Source: a virus. Taken from it: a stretch of 22,282 nt of DNA. The stretch is from IMG/VR virus record IMGVR_UViG_3300045135_003636, positions 1 through 22,282 of that record; one strand, 5' to 3'. The first letter of the stretch is position 1, and the number at the start of each line of letters is the position of its first letter. Under the pieces are notes generated by a model. It worked only from the letters and a program-made list of their open reading frames with translations. It was not told the origin of the DNA and did no database searches. Shown in pieces: positions 1 to 6,995 of the stretch. A program made the position numbers and the translations under genes.

Positions 1-957
1 TATCACTTCTTCCGCCGCCATCCGGGCGACAGCACCGATCCTGGGCTCGCGGGAGAGATTGTCAGAGTGCCCGCCTCGGAGGTGATCCACGTCATCGACC
101 CGGTGGAAGGCGGCCAGCTGCGCGGTGTGTCGAAACTCGCCCCGGCGATCGTGAAGCTCTTCCTCTTGGATCAGTACGACGATGCTGAACTCGACCGCAA
201 GAAGGTCGCCGCAATGTATGCGATGTTCGTCACCTCACCTGCCCCGGAGAACCCGCTGGCCCCCTTGGACGATGAGGAGATGCCCGCAGGCGTCGAGATC
301 AGCCCGGGCCAGATCGTCCGGCTGGATCCCGGCGAGGATGTCACCGTCGGCCAGCCGGCAGACAGCGGCGCGACCTATGAGCCGTTCCAGTATAGGACGC
401 TGCTGCAGATTTCGGCCGCGCTCGGGATCCCCTATCCCTATCTCGCCAATGACATGGTGAAGGGGAACTTCTCGAACTCGCGCCTGGCGCTGATCGAGTT
501 CCGCCGTCGGGTTTCAGCATGGCAGCATTCGGTGATGGTCTACCAGCTCTGCCGCCCGGTCTATGCGCGGTGGCTCGATCTGGCGGTGCTGTCCGGCGCG
601 CTGGCCCTGCCCGGCTATGAGGCTGAGCGCCCGCGCATGCTGGCCGCCGATTGGCTGCCCACCAAATGGGACTGGGTCGATCCGCTGAAAGACGCCAATG
701 CGGAGATCGCCCAGATCGAGGCTGGCCTCAAATCCCGCACGCAGGCCATCGCCGAGCGCGGCTACGACGCGGAGCAGGTCGACCGTGAAATCGCCGCTGA
801 ACGGGACCGCGAGCGTGCGCTGGGCCTTGATTTCCGCCGGCCGGGATCGCCCGCGCAGGGCGTTCAGGCAGTGCCAGCCGAGGGAGAAAAGCCAGACCCA
901 GAAGATGAAATTGATGAAGCGGAAGACCGCCCGCGCCCTGACGAGGACCAACCCTGA
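1..957 (+). CDS. Phage portal protein, lambda gpB family (5' truncated by window edge)
   Basis: The reading frame is open from base 1, so only the C-terminal 318 residues are visible; lambda-family portals are usually around 500 residues. Portals form the dodecameric ring at the capsid vertex through which DNA enters and leaves. The visible part carries family-typical stretches: VRVPASEVIHVIDPVEGGQLRGV near residues 21-43, the PYPYLANDMVKGNFSNSR region in the middle, and an acidic, proline-rich C-terminal tail after residue 290. An internal GTG at 67 could be mistaken for the start, but the preceding residues (YHFFRRHPGD...) also look like portal sequence. The stop overlaps the next ATG by one base (TGATG), implying coupling to the protease gene. 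Confident as to family from sequence pattern and from being first in a lambda-type head order. Confidence 0.88.
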   Translation, partial: YHFFRRHPGDSTDPGLAGEIVRVPASEVIHVIDPVEGGQLRGVSKLAPAIVKLFLLDQYDDAELDRKKVAAMYAMFVTSPAPENPLAPLDDEEMPAGVEISPGQIVRLDPGEDVTVGQPADSGATYEPFQYRTLLQISAALGIPYPYLANDMVKGNFSNSRLALIEFRRRVSAWQHSVMVYQLCRPVYARWLDLAVLSGALALPGYEAERPRMLAADWLPTKWDWVDPLKDANAEIAQIEAGLKSRTQAIAERGYDAEQVDREIAAERDRERALGLDFRRPGSPAQGVQAVPAEGEKPDPEDEIDEAEDRPRPDEDQP

Positions 958-2381
958 TGCTCCATGCCCGCATTGCCGCGCGCGCTTTCAACACGCCGCT
1001 CCTGGTTGAACCCACCAAGGCCATGGCTTTTCTGTCCGGGCTCGGGCCGCGCATTCTCGGGCGGCAGGTGGAACTGATGGAGGGTAGCGACGCCGCAGAT
1101 AGCTCTGCCTCACTCCCCGCCCGCGCTAGCATCCTCGCCGGGAACCTCACCGAGCGCCTACAGCAACACGGTGATGCGCCCTACCCGGTTGTAGACGGCA
1201 TCGCCGTGATCGAGATCGCGGGCGTGCTGATCCATCGCGGGGGCTGGATCGGCCAATCCTCGGGCCAGACCAGCTATGAGGGGATCGCCGCACAAATCGA
1301 GGCGGCGGCCAGTGATCCGGCGGTGCGCGGGATTGCATTGGAAATCGACAGCTTTGGCGGCGAGGTTGCCGGCGTCTTTGACCTGGCCGACCAGATCCGC
1401 GCCCTCCGCCGCGACAAGCCTTTCTGGGCCTTCGTCGCCGAACACGCCTTCTCTGCAGGCTACGCGCTGGCCTCCCAGGCGGACCGCATCCTGCTGCCGC
1501 GCACCGGCGCCGTTGGCAGTATCGGCGTGGTGGTGATGCATGCCGATCTGAGCGGCCAGCTGGATCAGGACGGGGTGCGTGTCACTCTGATCCACTCGGG
1601 CCAGCACAAGGTCGACGGCAATCCGTATGAGCCGCTGCCCGAGAACGTGCGCGACGACATCCAGCGCGAGATCGATGTCTTGCGGTTCCTCTTCGCCGAG
1701 ACCGTCGCGGCTGGGCGCGCTGGGCGGCTGAGCCAGCAGGCAGCGCTGGCGACCGAAGCCACGACCTTTCGCGGGGCGGATGCCGTCAGCGCTGGCCTAG
1801 CCGATGAAGTTGTAGATCTCACCCGTGGCTTTGCCCGGTTCCGTGAAAGCCTATCGAGCCCATCGCCCACCGCGCGGCTGCCCCGCGCAACCCATCCCAG
1901 AGCAAAGGAGGCCGCCATGAGCGCCACAACTGACGCCAATGAGGCAAATACGGAAATCAGCGATACCGAGGACACCGTGCTGGAGAGAGCTGATGAGAGC
2001 TCGGACGCCCAGGATGATGCAGGTGGCATGCAGGAAGCCGACCCCGCGCCCGTCGCCGCTACGGCACCAATGCACACGCCATCTGCTGCGCCAGAGAGTA
2101 ATTTAGCGGACCTGTCGGCGCAGCTTCGTGAGGCGGCCGCCGAGATCGCAGAGATCGCGGCGCAGGCCGGCCGTCTTGGCATCGCGATCGATGCCGCAAA
2201 AGCGCTGCGCGACGGCACCGCACCGGAGGCCTTGCGCCGGTTGGTCTTGGACCGGGCAAGCGCCGCAGCAGATGCGCGCGATATTGTTGCCGCGCCACCC
2301 TCTCCTGTTCTCCCCAAATCCGCTGAAAGCCCGATTGTGGCCGCCGCGAAGAAGGCTGCCTCGGCGGGCAGCAGGGGCTGA
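957..2381 (+). CDS. Prohead protease, S49 (SppA/lambda gpC-like), fused to scaffold domain
   Basis: 474-residue protein. The N-terminal two-thirds is an S49-family serine peptidase: a beta-strand GIAVIEIAGVL near residue 81, a substrate strand ALEIDSFGG at 127-135, the nucleophile Ser166 in HAFSAGY, and the general-base Lys218 in GQHKVDGN. This Ser-Lys dyad is the SppA/lambda C arrangement. After about residue 300 the sequence becomes low-complexity, acidic and Ala-rich, as in a scaffold, with a predicted helical stretch at about 380-450. In lambda, gpC processes head proteins and its C-terminal part is also made separately as the scaffold Nu3; the same layout is seen here (internal start at 1917). 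The ATG overlaps the portal stop. Role inferred: capsid maturation and scaffold removal. Confidence 0.9.
   Translation: MLHARIAARAFNTPLLVEPTKAMAFLSGLGPRILGRQVELMEGSDAADSSASLPARASILAGNLTERLQQHGDAPYPVVDGIAVIEIAGVLIHRGGWIGQSSGQTSYEGIAAQIEAAASDPAVRGIALEIDSFGGEVAGVFDLADQIRALRRDKPFWAFVAEHAFSAGYALASQADRILLPRTGAVGSIGVVVMHADLSGQLDQDGVRVTLIHSGQHKVDGNPYEPLPENVRDDIQREIDVLRFLFAETVAAGRAGRLSQQAALATEATTFRGADAVSAGLADEVVDLTRGFARFRESLSSPSPTARLPRATHPRAKEAAMSATTDANEANTEISDTEDTVLERADESSDAQDDAGGMQEADPAPVAATAPMHTPSAAPESNLADLSAQLREAAAEIAEIAAQAGRLGIAIDAAKALRDGTAPEALRRLVLDRASAAADARDIVAAPPSPVLPKSAESPIVAAAKKAASAGSRG
1917..2381 (+). CDS. Nested scaffold protein (Nu3-like), in-frame internal start of the protease gene
   Basis: An ATG at 1917 lies in the same frame as the protease (its Met321) and is preceded by a near-perfect Shine-Dalgarno, AAAGGAGG at 1904-1911, with about 5 bases of spacing. 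Such a strong site inside a coding sequence is unlikely to be accidental exactly where the peptidase domain ends and the scaffold-like domain begins. The product would be 154 residues, acidic at the N-terminus (EDTVLERADESSDAQDD) and Ala-rich helical later, as expected for a phage scaffold that is made in excess over protease. Lambda C/Nu3 is the established precedent; that both products are made here is inference. Confidence 0.72.
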   Translation: MSATTDANEANTEISDTEDTVLERADESSDAQDDAGGMQEADPAPVAATAPMHTPSAAPESNLADLSAQLREAAAEIAEIAAQAGRLGIAIDAAKALRDGTAPEALRRLVLDRASAAADARDIVAAPPSPVLPKSAESPIVAAAKKAASAGSRG

Positions 2382-2416
2382 ACCCACAGCCCCCAGCAGC
2401 TGACCGCTCACCTGAT

Positions 2417-2451
2417 CCCCCGCCGATCCTCCCCGGCGGGGGATTTCTTTT
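2417..2451 (+). terminator. Hairpin plus T-tract between scaffold and decoration genes
   Basis: Left arm CCCCCGCCG (2417-2425) pairs perfectly with CGGCGGGGG (2434-2442) across an 8-base loop, followed by ATTTCTTTTTG. It looks like an intrinsic terminator, although the T-tract is interrupted. It lies in the 97-bp gap between the protease/scaffold gene and the decoration gene, inside what should be one late operon, so it may be read through by antitermination or may act as an mRNA 3'-end stabiliser. Confidence 0.6.
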
Positions 2452-2478
2452 TGACCCACACATCTTCGGAGATTGCCC

Positions 2479-2859
2479 ATGTCCGTGCTGACCCAACCGC
2501 CCACCTTGGGCGATGTGCTCAAATACGAGCTGAACCCCAACTTCACCCGCGAGACCGTCACGCTGCTGGCCGGCGCCAACTACCCGGTTGGCGCTGTGCT
2601 GGGCCGCATAACTGCGAGCGGTAAGATGAAGCTCAGCACCGCCACAGGCACTGACGGCGCACAGAACGCAGCCGCCGTCCTGCTTTACGACGTCGACGCG
2701 ACAGCAGCTGATGCGACCGGCATCGTCGTCCTGCGCGGCCCCGCCATCGTCTCGAAAGCGGCGCTCGTCTTTGACGCCAGCGTTGATGACGCGGCCAAAA
2801 CGCTGGCCAAGCACGCCCAACTGACAACACTCGGCATCATCCCCCGCGACGCCGCCTGA
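2479..2859 (+). CDS. Head decoration protein, lambda gpD family
   Basis: 126-residue protein from the ATG at 2479, preceded by CGGAG about 8 bases upstream; an in-frame TTG at 2473 has no better site. The sequence follows the HDPD decoration pattern: an N-terminal extension with PPTLGDVLKYEL, then RETVTLLAGANYPVGAVLGRIT, an Ala/Val-rich middle VAAVLLYDVDATAADATGIV-like region, and a final beta segment ending LTTLGIIPRDAA. Members form trimers that clamp the expanded capsid at threefold positions and stabilise it against packaged DNA pressure. Position directly before the E-type capsid gene matches lambda D-E order. Confidence 0.88.
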   Translation: MSVLTQPPTLGDVLKYELNPNFTRETVTLLAGANYPVGAVLGRITASGKMKLSTATGTDGAQNAAAVLLYDVDATAADATGIVVLRGPAIVSKAALVFDASVDDAAKTLAKHAQLTTLGIIPRDAA

Positions 2860-2926
2860 TCCGGCGGATTGCCGGTTCCCATCATCGCGCTTGTGCGCGT
2901 CATCCCTCATTCCTCGGAGTTCTCCC

Positions 2927-3949
2927 ATGACCATCACCCGCAACCCGTTTGACGCGGGCGGCTATTCGCTCGCCGAGATGACGCAGGCCATCAACATCCT
3001 GCCCAATCTCTACACCCGCCTCGGCCAAATCGGCCTCTTCCGCTTTGAAGGCGTAACGCAACGTTCCATTGTCATCGAACAGCGCGAGGGGGTTCTGAGC
3101 CTCCTGCCCTCAGTTCCACTCGGCGCGCCGGCCACCGTCGGCACGCGTGAACAGCGCTCCATGCGCAGCTTTGCCCTGCCCTGGATCCCCCATGACGATG
3201 TGATACTACCCGCCGACATCCAAGGCATGCCGGCACTGGGCGTCTCGGATGCGGCAGACCCGCTGGTAGAGGTGATGAACCGCAAGCTGACGCTTATGCG
3301 CCGCAAGCATGCCCAGACCCGCGAATACATGGAGATGAACGCGCTCCGCGGCATCGTGAAGGACGGCGCGGGCACGACCCTCTACAACTACTTCACGGAA
3401 TTCGGGATCGAACAGATCTCGGTCGACTTCGTCTTCGGTACGGCCGGAACGAATGTGCAGGCCAAGGTTCGCACCGTGCTGCGTGGGATCGAGGACAGCC
3501 TGCTCGGAGAAACCATGACAACGGCGCATGCCCTCGTCAGTTCGGAGTTCTTCGACAAGCTGATCAGCCACCCCAAGACGGAAGAGGCCTACAAGTTCTT
3601 CTCCGCCACCGGCGGCCAGCCGCTGCGCGAAGACATGCGCCGGGCCTTCCCCTTCGCAGGCATCCTCTTTGAGGAATACAACGGCTCGGTCACTCTCTCA
3701 AACGGCGCCTCCGAGCGCCTGATCCCCGCGGGCGAAGGGATCGCTTTCCCGCTTGGCACTTTTGATACCTTCACCACCTATGGCGGGCCAGCCAATCTGC
3801 TGGAGACCGCCAACACCGTGGGCCTGCCACTTTACGCGCGGCAGATGCTGGATACTAAGGGCCGCTGGATCGATCTGATGACCGAGGCCTCAATCCTGCC
3901 GGTGAACAAGCGGCCACGCCTTGCGATCCGCCTGTTCAGTTCGAACTGA
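2927..3949 (+). CDS. Major capsid protein, lambda gpE family (HK97 fold)
   Basis: 340 residues from the ATG at 2927, which has TCGGAG upstream (2914-2919); an earlier in-frame start at 2891 adds residues without family character and has no clear ribosome site. Length matches lambda gpE (about 340). Recognisable points are the N-terminal NPFDAGGYSLAEMTQAINILPN stretch, a long charged helix around VMNRKLTLMRRKHAQTREYMEMNALRG (the spine helix in E-type capsids), and the C-terminal AFPLGTFDTFTTYGGPANLLET then KGRWIDLMTEASILPVNKRP, which parallels the gpE C-terminal domain where the last strands close the A domain. It forms the icosahedral shell. High confidence from length, order and motif pattern. 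Confidence 0.9.
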   Translation: MTITRNPFDAGGYSLAEMTQAINILPNLYTRLGQIGLFRFEGVTQRSIVIEQREGVLSLLPSVPLGAPATVGTREQRSMRSFALPWIPHDDVILPADIQGMPALGVSDAADPLVEVMNRKLTLMRRKHAQTREYMEMNALRGIVKDGAGTTLYNYFTEFGIEQISVDFVFGTAGTNVQAKVRTVLRGIEDSLLGETMTTAHALVSSEFFDKLISHPKTEEAYKFFSATGGQPLREDMRRAFPFAGILFEEYNGSVTLSNGASERLIPAGEGIAFPLGTFDTFTTYGGPANLLETANTVGLPLYARQMLDTKGRWIDLMTEASILPVNKRPRLAIRLFSSN

Positions 3950-3960
3950 GGTCATTGGGA

Positions 3961-4272
3961 ATGATGGCGCTCGCAGGCGCCCTCGATCTGCTCTTCGCTG
4001 ATCCGAACCTCGCCCACGAAGCCTGGCATCGTGACTGCGAAGGGCAGTTTACCCGCATCCGCATCATCATGCGTCGTAATGATGATGTGACCACGTTCGG
4101 GGCCGCGCGCCTAGTGTCAGAGACCATGCGCTTTGATGTGCGCGTCTCGGAACTCCCCGCGCCCCGCCCCGATGAGCAGATCCTCATCGGTGATGAAACC
4201 TTCCTGATCCAGGGCGAGCCGATCCGCGATCGCGAGCGCTTGATCTGGACAATCGAGGCGACGCCCGCGTGA
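3961..4272 (+). CDS. Head-tail joining protein, lambda gpFII-like
   Basis: 103 residues from the ATG at 3961 (an in-frame TTG at 3955 and ATG at 3964 are alternatives); GAGG at 3948-3951 is a plausible ribosome site. The protein is small, with a late beta-rich segment PRPDEQILIGDETFLIQGEPIRDRERLIW resembling the FII family pattern of a conserved turn (GDTLTIGEENFWVD in lambda) followed by a closing strand. FII proteins sit below the portal and form the docking surface for the tail. It directly follows the capsid gene; no separate gpFI-like gene is seen. The stop overlaps the next GTG start (GTGA). Confidence 0.72.
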   Translation: MMALAGALDLLFADPNLAHEAWHRDCEGQFTRIRIIMRRNDDVTTFGAARLVSETMRFDVRVSELPAPRPDEQILIGDETFLIQGEPIRDRERLIWTIEATPA

Positions 4273-4901
4273 AACTCGACCTCTCCGTCACGGGCGACAT
4301 CGTCAACGCCATGCGCGCTGAAATCCTCGCTGGCGAAAAGGCCGTGACCACGGCCATGCGCGTTGCAGGCTCTGGTCTCAAATCCAACTGGCGCGCCCAA
4401 ATCACACGCGCCCGCCTTGGACAGCGGCTTGCCAACACGATCAGGTCCAAGACCTATCCGGCGGCGGGCGAAAGCCTGGAAGCGGCTGCGCTCATTTGGT
4501 CCAACGCACCCCAGATCATCGGGGCGCATGACACGGGACCCTTGATCAGGTCGAAAGACGGGTTCTGGCTTGCCATCCCAACGCCAGCGGCCGGTAAGGG
4601 CACGCGCGGCAAGGCGCTCACGCCCGGCGAATGGGAAAGGCGGCGCGGTCTGCGTCTTCGGTTTGTCTATCGGCGGCGCGGGCCAAGCCTGCTCGTGGCC
4701 GACGGGCGGCTGAACAGTCGCGGGCTGGGCGTGGCCTCTCGGTCCAAGACTGGGCGTGGCCTGAGCACGGTGCCGATTTTCCTCTTGGTGCCTCAGGTGA
4801 AACTCGCCAAACGGCTGTCGCTGGCGCGCGACGCCGAACGCGCCCAAGCGTCAATACCGGGGGTGATCGTGGCGAATTGGCTCGATGCGCGGGCGCCGTG
4901 A
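4269..4901 (+). CDS. DUF6441-type phage protein, probable tail completion factor (gpZ position)
   Basis: 210 residues, GTG start overlapping the previous stop. The protein is basic (many Arg in GEWERRRGLRLRFVYRRRG and around RSKTGRGLSTV), with an N-terminal helix that resembles phage minor tail/HK97-gp10-like proteins (ILAGEKAVTTAMRVAGSGLKSNWRAQI). I recognise the pattern as the DUF6441 type found in Rhodobacterales prophages, but this recall is not verified. Its place between the FII-like gene and the tail terminator is that of lambda Z, which completes the tail before joining. The last bases abut a reverse-strand tRNA cluster. Function is inferred from position. Confidence 0.62.
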   Translation: MKLDLSVTGDIVNAMRAEILAGEKAVTTAMRVAGSGLKSNWRAQITRARLGQRLANTIRSKTYPAAGESLEAAALIWSNAPQIIGAHDTGPLIRSKDGFWLAIPTPAAGKGTRGKALTPGEWERRRGLRLRFVYRRRGPSLLVADGRLNSRGLGVASRSKTGRGLSTVPIFLLVPQVKLAKRLSLARDAERAQASIPGVIVANWLDARAP

Positions 4902-4907
4902 AAGGGC

Positions 4908-4997
4908 TGGCGGAAGCGGTGGGATTCGAACCCACGGTAGGCTTTCACCTACGCTGGTTTTCAAGACCAGAGCCTTAAACCACTCGGCCACACTTCC
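4908..4997 (-). tRNA. tRNA-Ser (anticodon TGA)
   Basis: Read on the minus strand, the gene begins GGAAGTG at 4997 and ends CGCTTCC-G-CCA at 4908. The 7-bp acceptor stem pairs with one G-T wobble. The anticodon arm is CTGGT-CTTGAAA-ACCAG giving TGA, the long variable arm (CGTAGGTGAAAGCCTACG) is the class II hallmark of serine tRNA, and the T-arm has GGGTTCGAATCCC. The discriminator is G, as expected for Ser. CCA is encoded. It lies head-to-tail with two other tRNAs with only 2-base gaps, so they are probably processed from one transcript antisense to the late operon. Confidence 0.93.
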
Positions 4998-4999
4998 TT

Positions 5000-5084
5000 T
5001 GGTGCCCCCTGCCGGACTCGAACCGGCACGCCCGAAGGCAAGGGATTTTAAGTCCCTGGCGTCTACCTATTCCGCCAAGGGGGC
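5000..5084 (-). tRNA. tRNA-Leu (anticodon TAA)
   Basis: On the minus strand the acceptor GCCCCCT (5084 downward) pairs perfectly with AGGGGGC, followed by discriminator A and an encoded CCA ending at 5000. The anticodon arm AGGGA-CTTAAAA-TCCCT gives anticodon TAA. A long variable arm (CTTGCCTTCGGGCG) and the T-arm CCGGTTCGAGTCCGG complete a class II leucine tRNA; A73 agrees with Leu identity. It reads TTA, and TTG by wobble, both of which should be rare in a genome this GC-rich. Confidence 0.93.
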
Positions 5085-5086
5085 GG

Positions 5087-5162
5087 TGGTAGGCCCGGCA
5101 GGATTCGAACCTGCGACCAAGGCGTTATGAGCGCCCTGCTCTAACCGCTGAGCTACAGGCCC
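5087..5162 (-). tRNA. tRNA with CAT anticodon, probably tRNA-Ile2 (lysidine-modified)
   Basis: 76 nt on the minus strand, starting GGGCCTG at 5162 and ending with discriminator A and encoded CCA at 5087. The acceptor has a G1-T72 wobble; other pairs fit. The anticodon loop is CTCATAA. The body (GTAGCTCAGCGGTTAGAGCAGG ... CTTGGTCGCAGG in two parts) closely parallels E. coli ileX rather than elongator tRNA-Met. If so, C34 would be converted to lysidine by host TilS and the tRNA would read ATA. Initiator identity is excluded because the initiator-type C1-A72 mismatch is absent. Met elongator remains possible. Confidence 0.85.
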
Positions 5163-5205
5163 GCCACTCGCTGTGATGGCGGAATTCAAGGCAGAAAACA
5201 ACCAC

Positions 5206-5631
5206 ATGCCCACCACCCGCGAAACCATCCTGACCGCCCTGGCGGACCTGCTCAGGACGATCCCGCATGTGCCTGTTCTGCGCGGGGAAGTTCTACCGGA
5301 ACGCATCCCGCCCGCAGGTCTCATGATCCTGCGTGACGGCACCCCGGGAGAGCCAGGCGTGACGTTGTCGCCGCTGACCTATCATTTCCAGCATCGCGCT
5401 GAACTCGAGATGATCGTGCAATCAGCAACAGATCGAGACGTCCTTTTCGACGCGCTTGTCGCTCAGGTCGGCGCTGTGATCGCCGCGGACCGGACTTTGC
5501 GAGGTCTATGCGACTGGGTCGAGCCGGATGCTGCTGAACCTGTCGATCTACCGGTCGAGGGGGCCGCCTCTCTGAAAGCCGGGATCATTCCGATCACCCT
5601 TCACTACGCGACCAGTGACGCGCTGGGCTGA
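5206..5631 (+). CDS. Tail terminator protein (gpU-like)
   Basis: 141 residues from ATG 5206. An in-frame GTG/ATG at 5173/5176 would add 10-11 residues but begins just 10 bases from the 5' end of a reverse-strand tRNA and lacks a ribosome site; the start MPTTRETILTALADLL reads like the usual amphipathic first helix of this family. The alpha/beta pattern (helix, VPVLRGEVLPERIPPAGLMILRDG, a beta hairpin, a central helix DRDVLFDALVAQVGAVIAADRTL, then a closing strand IIPITLHYAT) matches gpU/tail-completion folds that cap the tail tube as a hexamer. Called on order (just before the tail tube) and fold pattern rather than a strong motif. Confidence 0.72.
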   Translation: MPTTRETILTALADLLRTIPHVPVLRGEVLPERIPPAGLMILRDGTPGEPGVTLSPLTYHFQHRAELEMIVQSATDRDVLFDALVAQVGAVIAADRTLRGLCDWVEPDAAEPVDLPVEGAASLKAGIIPITLHYATSDALG

Positions 5632-5656
5632 CGAGACCAATTCAAGGAGAAACACC

Positions 5657-6598
5657 ATGGCACGAGCCCAAGGCGCGCGGGCGCAAATGGCGCTGGCGTT
5701 TGAGACGACTTATGGCACGCCGCCAGTGAGCGGCTTTACCAAGATGCCCTTCGCCAGTACGACGCTGGGAGCAGAGCAACCGCTGCAGACCTCAGAATTG
5801 CTGGGATACGGTCGGGATCCACAGGCTCCAATCAAGGATGCGGTGACGGCGGATGGCGATGTGGTCATCCCGATCGACGCCGAGGCGTTCGGCTTCTGGC
5901 TGAAGGCCGCTTTTGGCGCGCCCACCACAACGGATGCCGATGCGCCCTATAGCCACGAGTTCCGCTCTGGAAACTGGGCGCTGCCGAGCTTCTCGGTCGA
6001 GACTGGCATGCCGGAGGTGCCGCGCTACGCCATGTATTCCGGCTGCATGGTGGACAGCGTCAACTGGCAGATGGAACGGTCGGGCTTGCTGACAGCCACG
6101 GCGAGCATCGTGGCGCAGGGCGAGGCGATCGCTACGAGCACAGCCGCAGGGACGCCCGCCAATATCGCGCTGAAACGCTTTGGGCATTTCAACGGGGCAA
6201 TCACGCGAAACGGCGCAAATATCGGCAACGTGGTCTCCGCAGACCTGACCTATGCCAACAATCTCGATCGCATCGAAACCATCCGTGCAGACGGCAAGAT
6301 CGACGGCGCAGACCCTTCCATCGCTGCGCTGACCGGCAACGTCGTTGTCCGTTTCGCCGATCAGACGCTGGTGACCCAGGCGATCAACGGTGAGGCTTGC
6401 GAGCTGGAATTCTCCTACGCGCTGCCAACGGGCGAAAGCCTCACTGTCACTGCGCATGCCGTCTATCTTCCACGCCCCCGGATCGAAATCTCGGGTCCGC
6501 AAGGTGTGCAGGCCACCTTTGACTGGCAGGCTGCCAGCGATCCTGGGGTTGGCCGGATGTGCACAGTCACCCTAACCAACGATCGCGAGGATTACTGA
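5657..6598 (+). CDS. Major tail tube protein
   Basis: 313 residues from the ATG at 5657, with AAGGAG at 5644-5649 as a good ribosome site; earlier in-frame positions from 5615 belong to the terminator gene end. The N-terminus MARAQGARAQMALAFETTYGTPP is typical of the phage tail tube family that stacks as hexameric rings. The rest is beta-rich with a conserved-looking block VTADGDVVIPIDAEAFGFWLKAAFG, the YAMYSGCMVDSVNWQMERSGLLTATASIV beta sheet, and a C-terminal segment FDWQAASDPGVGRMCTVTLTNDRE that may be an extra domain on the tube exterior. The stop TGA overlaps the ATG of the chaperone gene (TGATG). Confidence 0.85.
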   Translation: MARAQGARAQMALAFETTYGTPPVSGFTKMPFASTTLGAEQPLQTSELLGYGRDPQAPIKDAVTADGDVVIPIDAEAFGFWLKAAFGAPTTTDADAPYSHEFRSGNWALPSFSVETGMPEVPRYAMYSGCMVDSVNWQMERSGLLTATASIVAQGEAIATSTAAGTPANIALKRFGHFNGAITRNGANIGNVVSADLTYANNLDRIETIRADGKIDGADPSIAALTGNVVVRFADQTLVTQAINGEACELEFSYALPTGESLTVTAHAVYLPRPRIEISGPQGVQATFDWQAASDPGVGRMCTVTLTNDREDY

Positions 6599-6960
6599 TG
6601 CTACGATTGAACCTGTCCACTGAGCCGCAATGGCTTGATCTTGGCCATGGCGTCCGGCTGCTTGTGGAGCCGCTGACCACGGCCATCATGCTGGCCGCGC
6701 GCAGTGATCCGGCGATCGTCGCCGCGGCGACAGATGCTGAAACCAGTGCCTCCAATGACGATCTCGCGCGTATCGTGGCCAAAGCGGTCGCGCGCATTGT
6801 TGTAAAAGACTGGGAAGGCGTCGGAGACGAGGACGGGAAACCGTTGCCGCTGACCCCAGTAGGCATCGACGCCCTTCTCGAGCTCTGGCCCATCTTCGAA
6901 GCGTTTGAGACCAAATACATCGCGGGTGCGCTTATTCTGGATGCGGAAAAAAACGCCTGA
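6598..6960 (+). CDS. Tail assembly chaperone, gpG-like (0-frame product)
   Basis: 120 residues starting at the ATG that overlaps the tail tube stop. It sits in the exact slot of lambda G, between tail tube and tape measure. The sequence has a beta-strand start (RLNLSTEPQWLDLGHGVRLLVEP) followed by helical regions and ends ILDAEKNA with a run of seven A residues in the DNA. Such chaperones bind and solubilise the tape measure during tube assembly. The end carries a -1 frameshift signal (6948-6995) that would extend a fraction of products into the next frame. Family assignment rests on order, size and frameshift architecture. Confidence 0.75.
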   Translation: MLRLNLSTEPQWLDLGHGVRLLVEPLTTAIMLAARSDPAIVAAATDAETSASNDDLARIVAKAVARIVVKDWEGVGDEDGKPLPLTPVGIDALLELWPIFEAFETKYIAGALILDAEKNA

Positions 6961-6995
6961 CCGCTCTCGCCGACTGGGAGTTCGGCGGGGGCGGT
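6948..6995 (+). promoter_or_regulatory. Programmed -1 ribosomal frameshift signal (slippery heptamer plus stem-loop)
   Basis: The heptamer A AAA AAC (6948-6954) is in the exact 0-frame phase of the gpG-like gene (..GAA AAA AAC GCC TGA). Five bases after it, 6960-6973 pairs with 6982-6995 to give a 14-bp stem including two T-G wobbles and an 8-base loop; the 0-frame stop at 6958-6960 lies at the foot of the stem. A -1 slip moves translation into the frame that is open from 6954 to 7301 with no stop. This is the standard layout for phage G/GT chaperone frameshifting. Confidence 0.82.

Noticed and set aside
2059-2943. Minus-strand ORF across the scaffold-decoration junction
   Set aside because: Crosses two well-supported plus-strand genes and a terminator; no domain pattern.
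3936-4847. Minus-strand ORF opposite the FII-like and DUF6441 genes
   Set aside because: Overlaps both well-coupled plus-strand genes; composition typical of an antisense shadow.
4908-5162. tRNA cluster as a prophage attachment site
   Set aside because: It lies in the middle of the late genes, the tRNAs are complete, and there is no integrase or truncated duplicate nearby.
5173-5205. Upstream start for the tail terminator gene
   Set aside because: No ribosome site and family-like sequence begins at 5206; kept only as an alternative.
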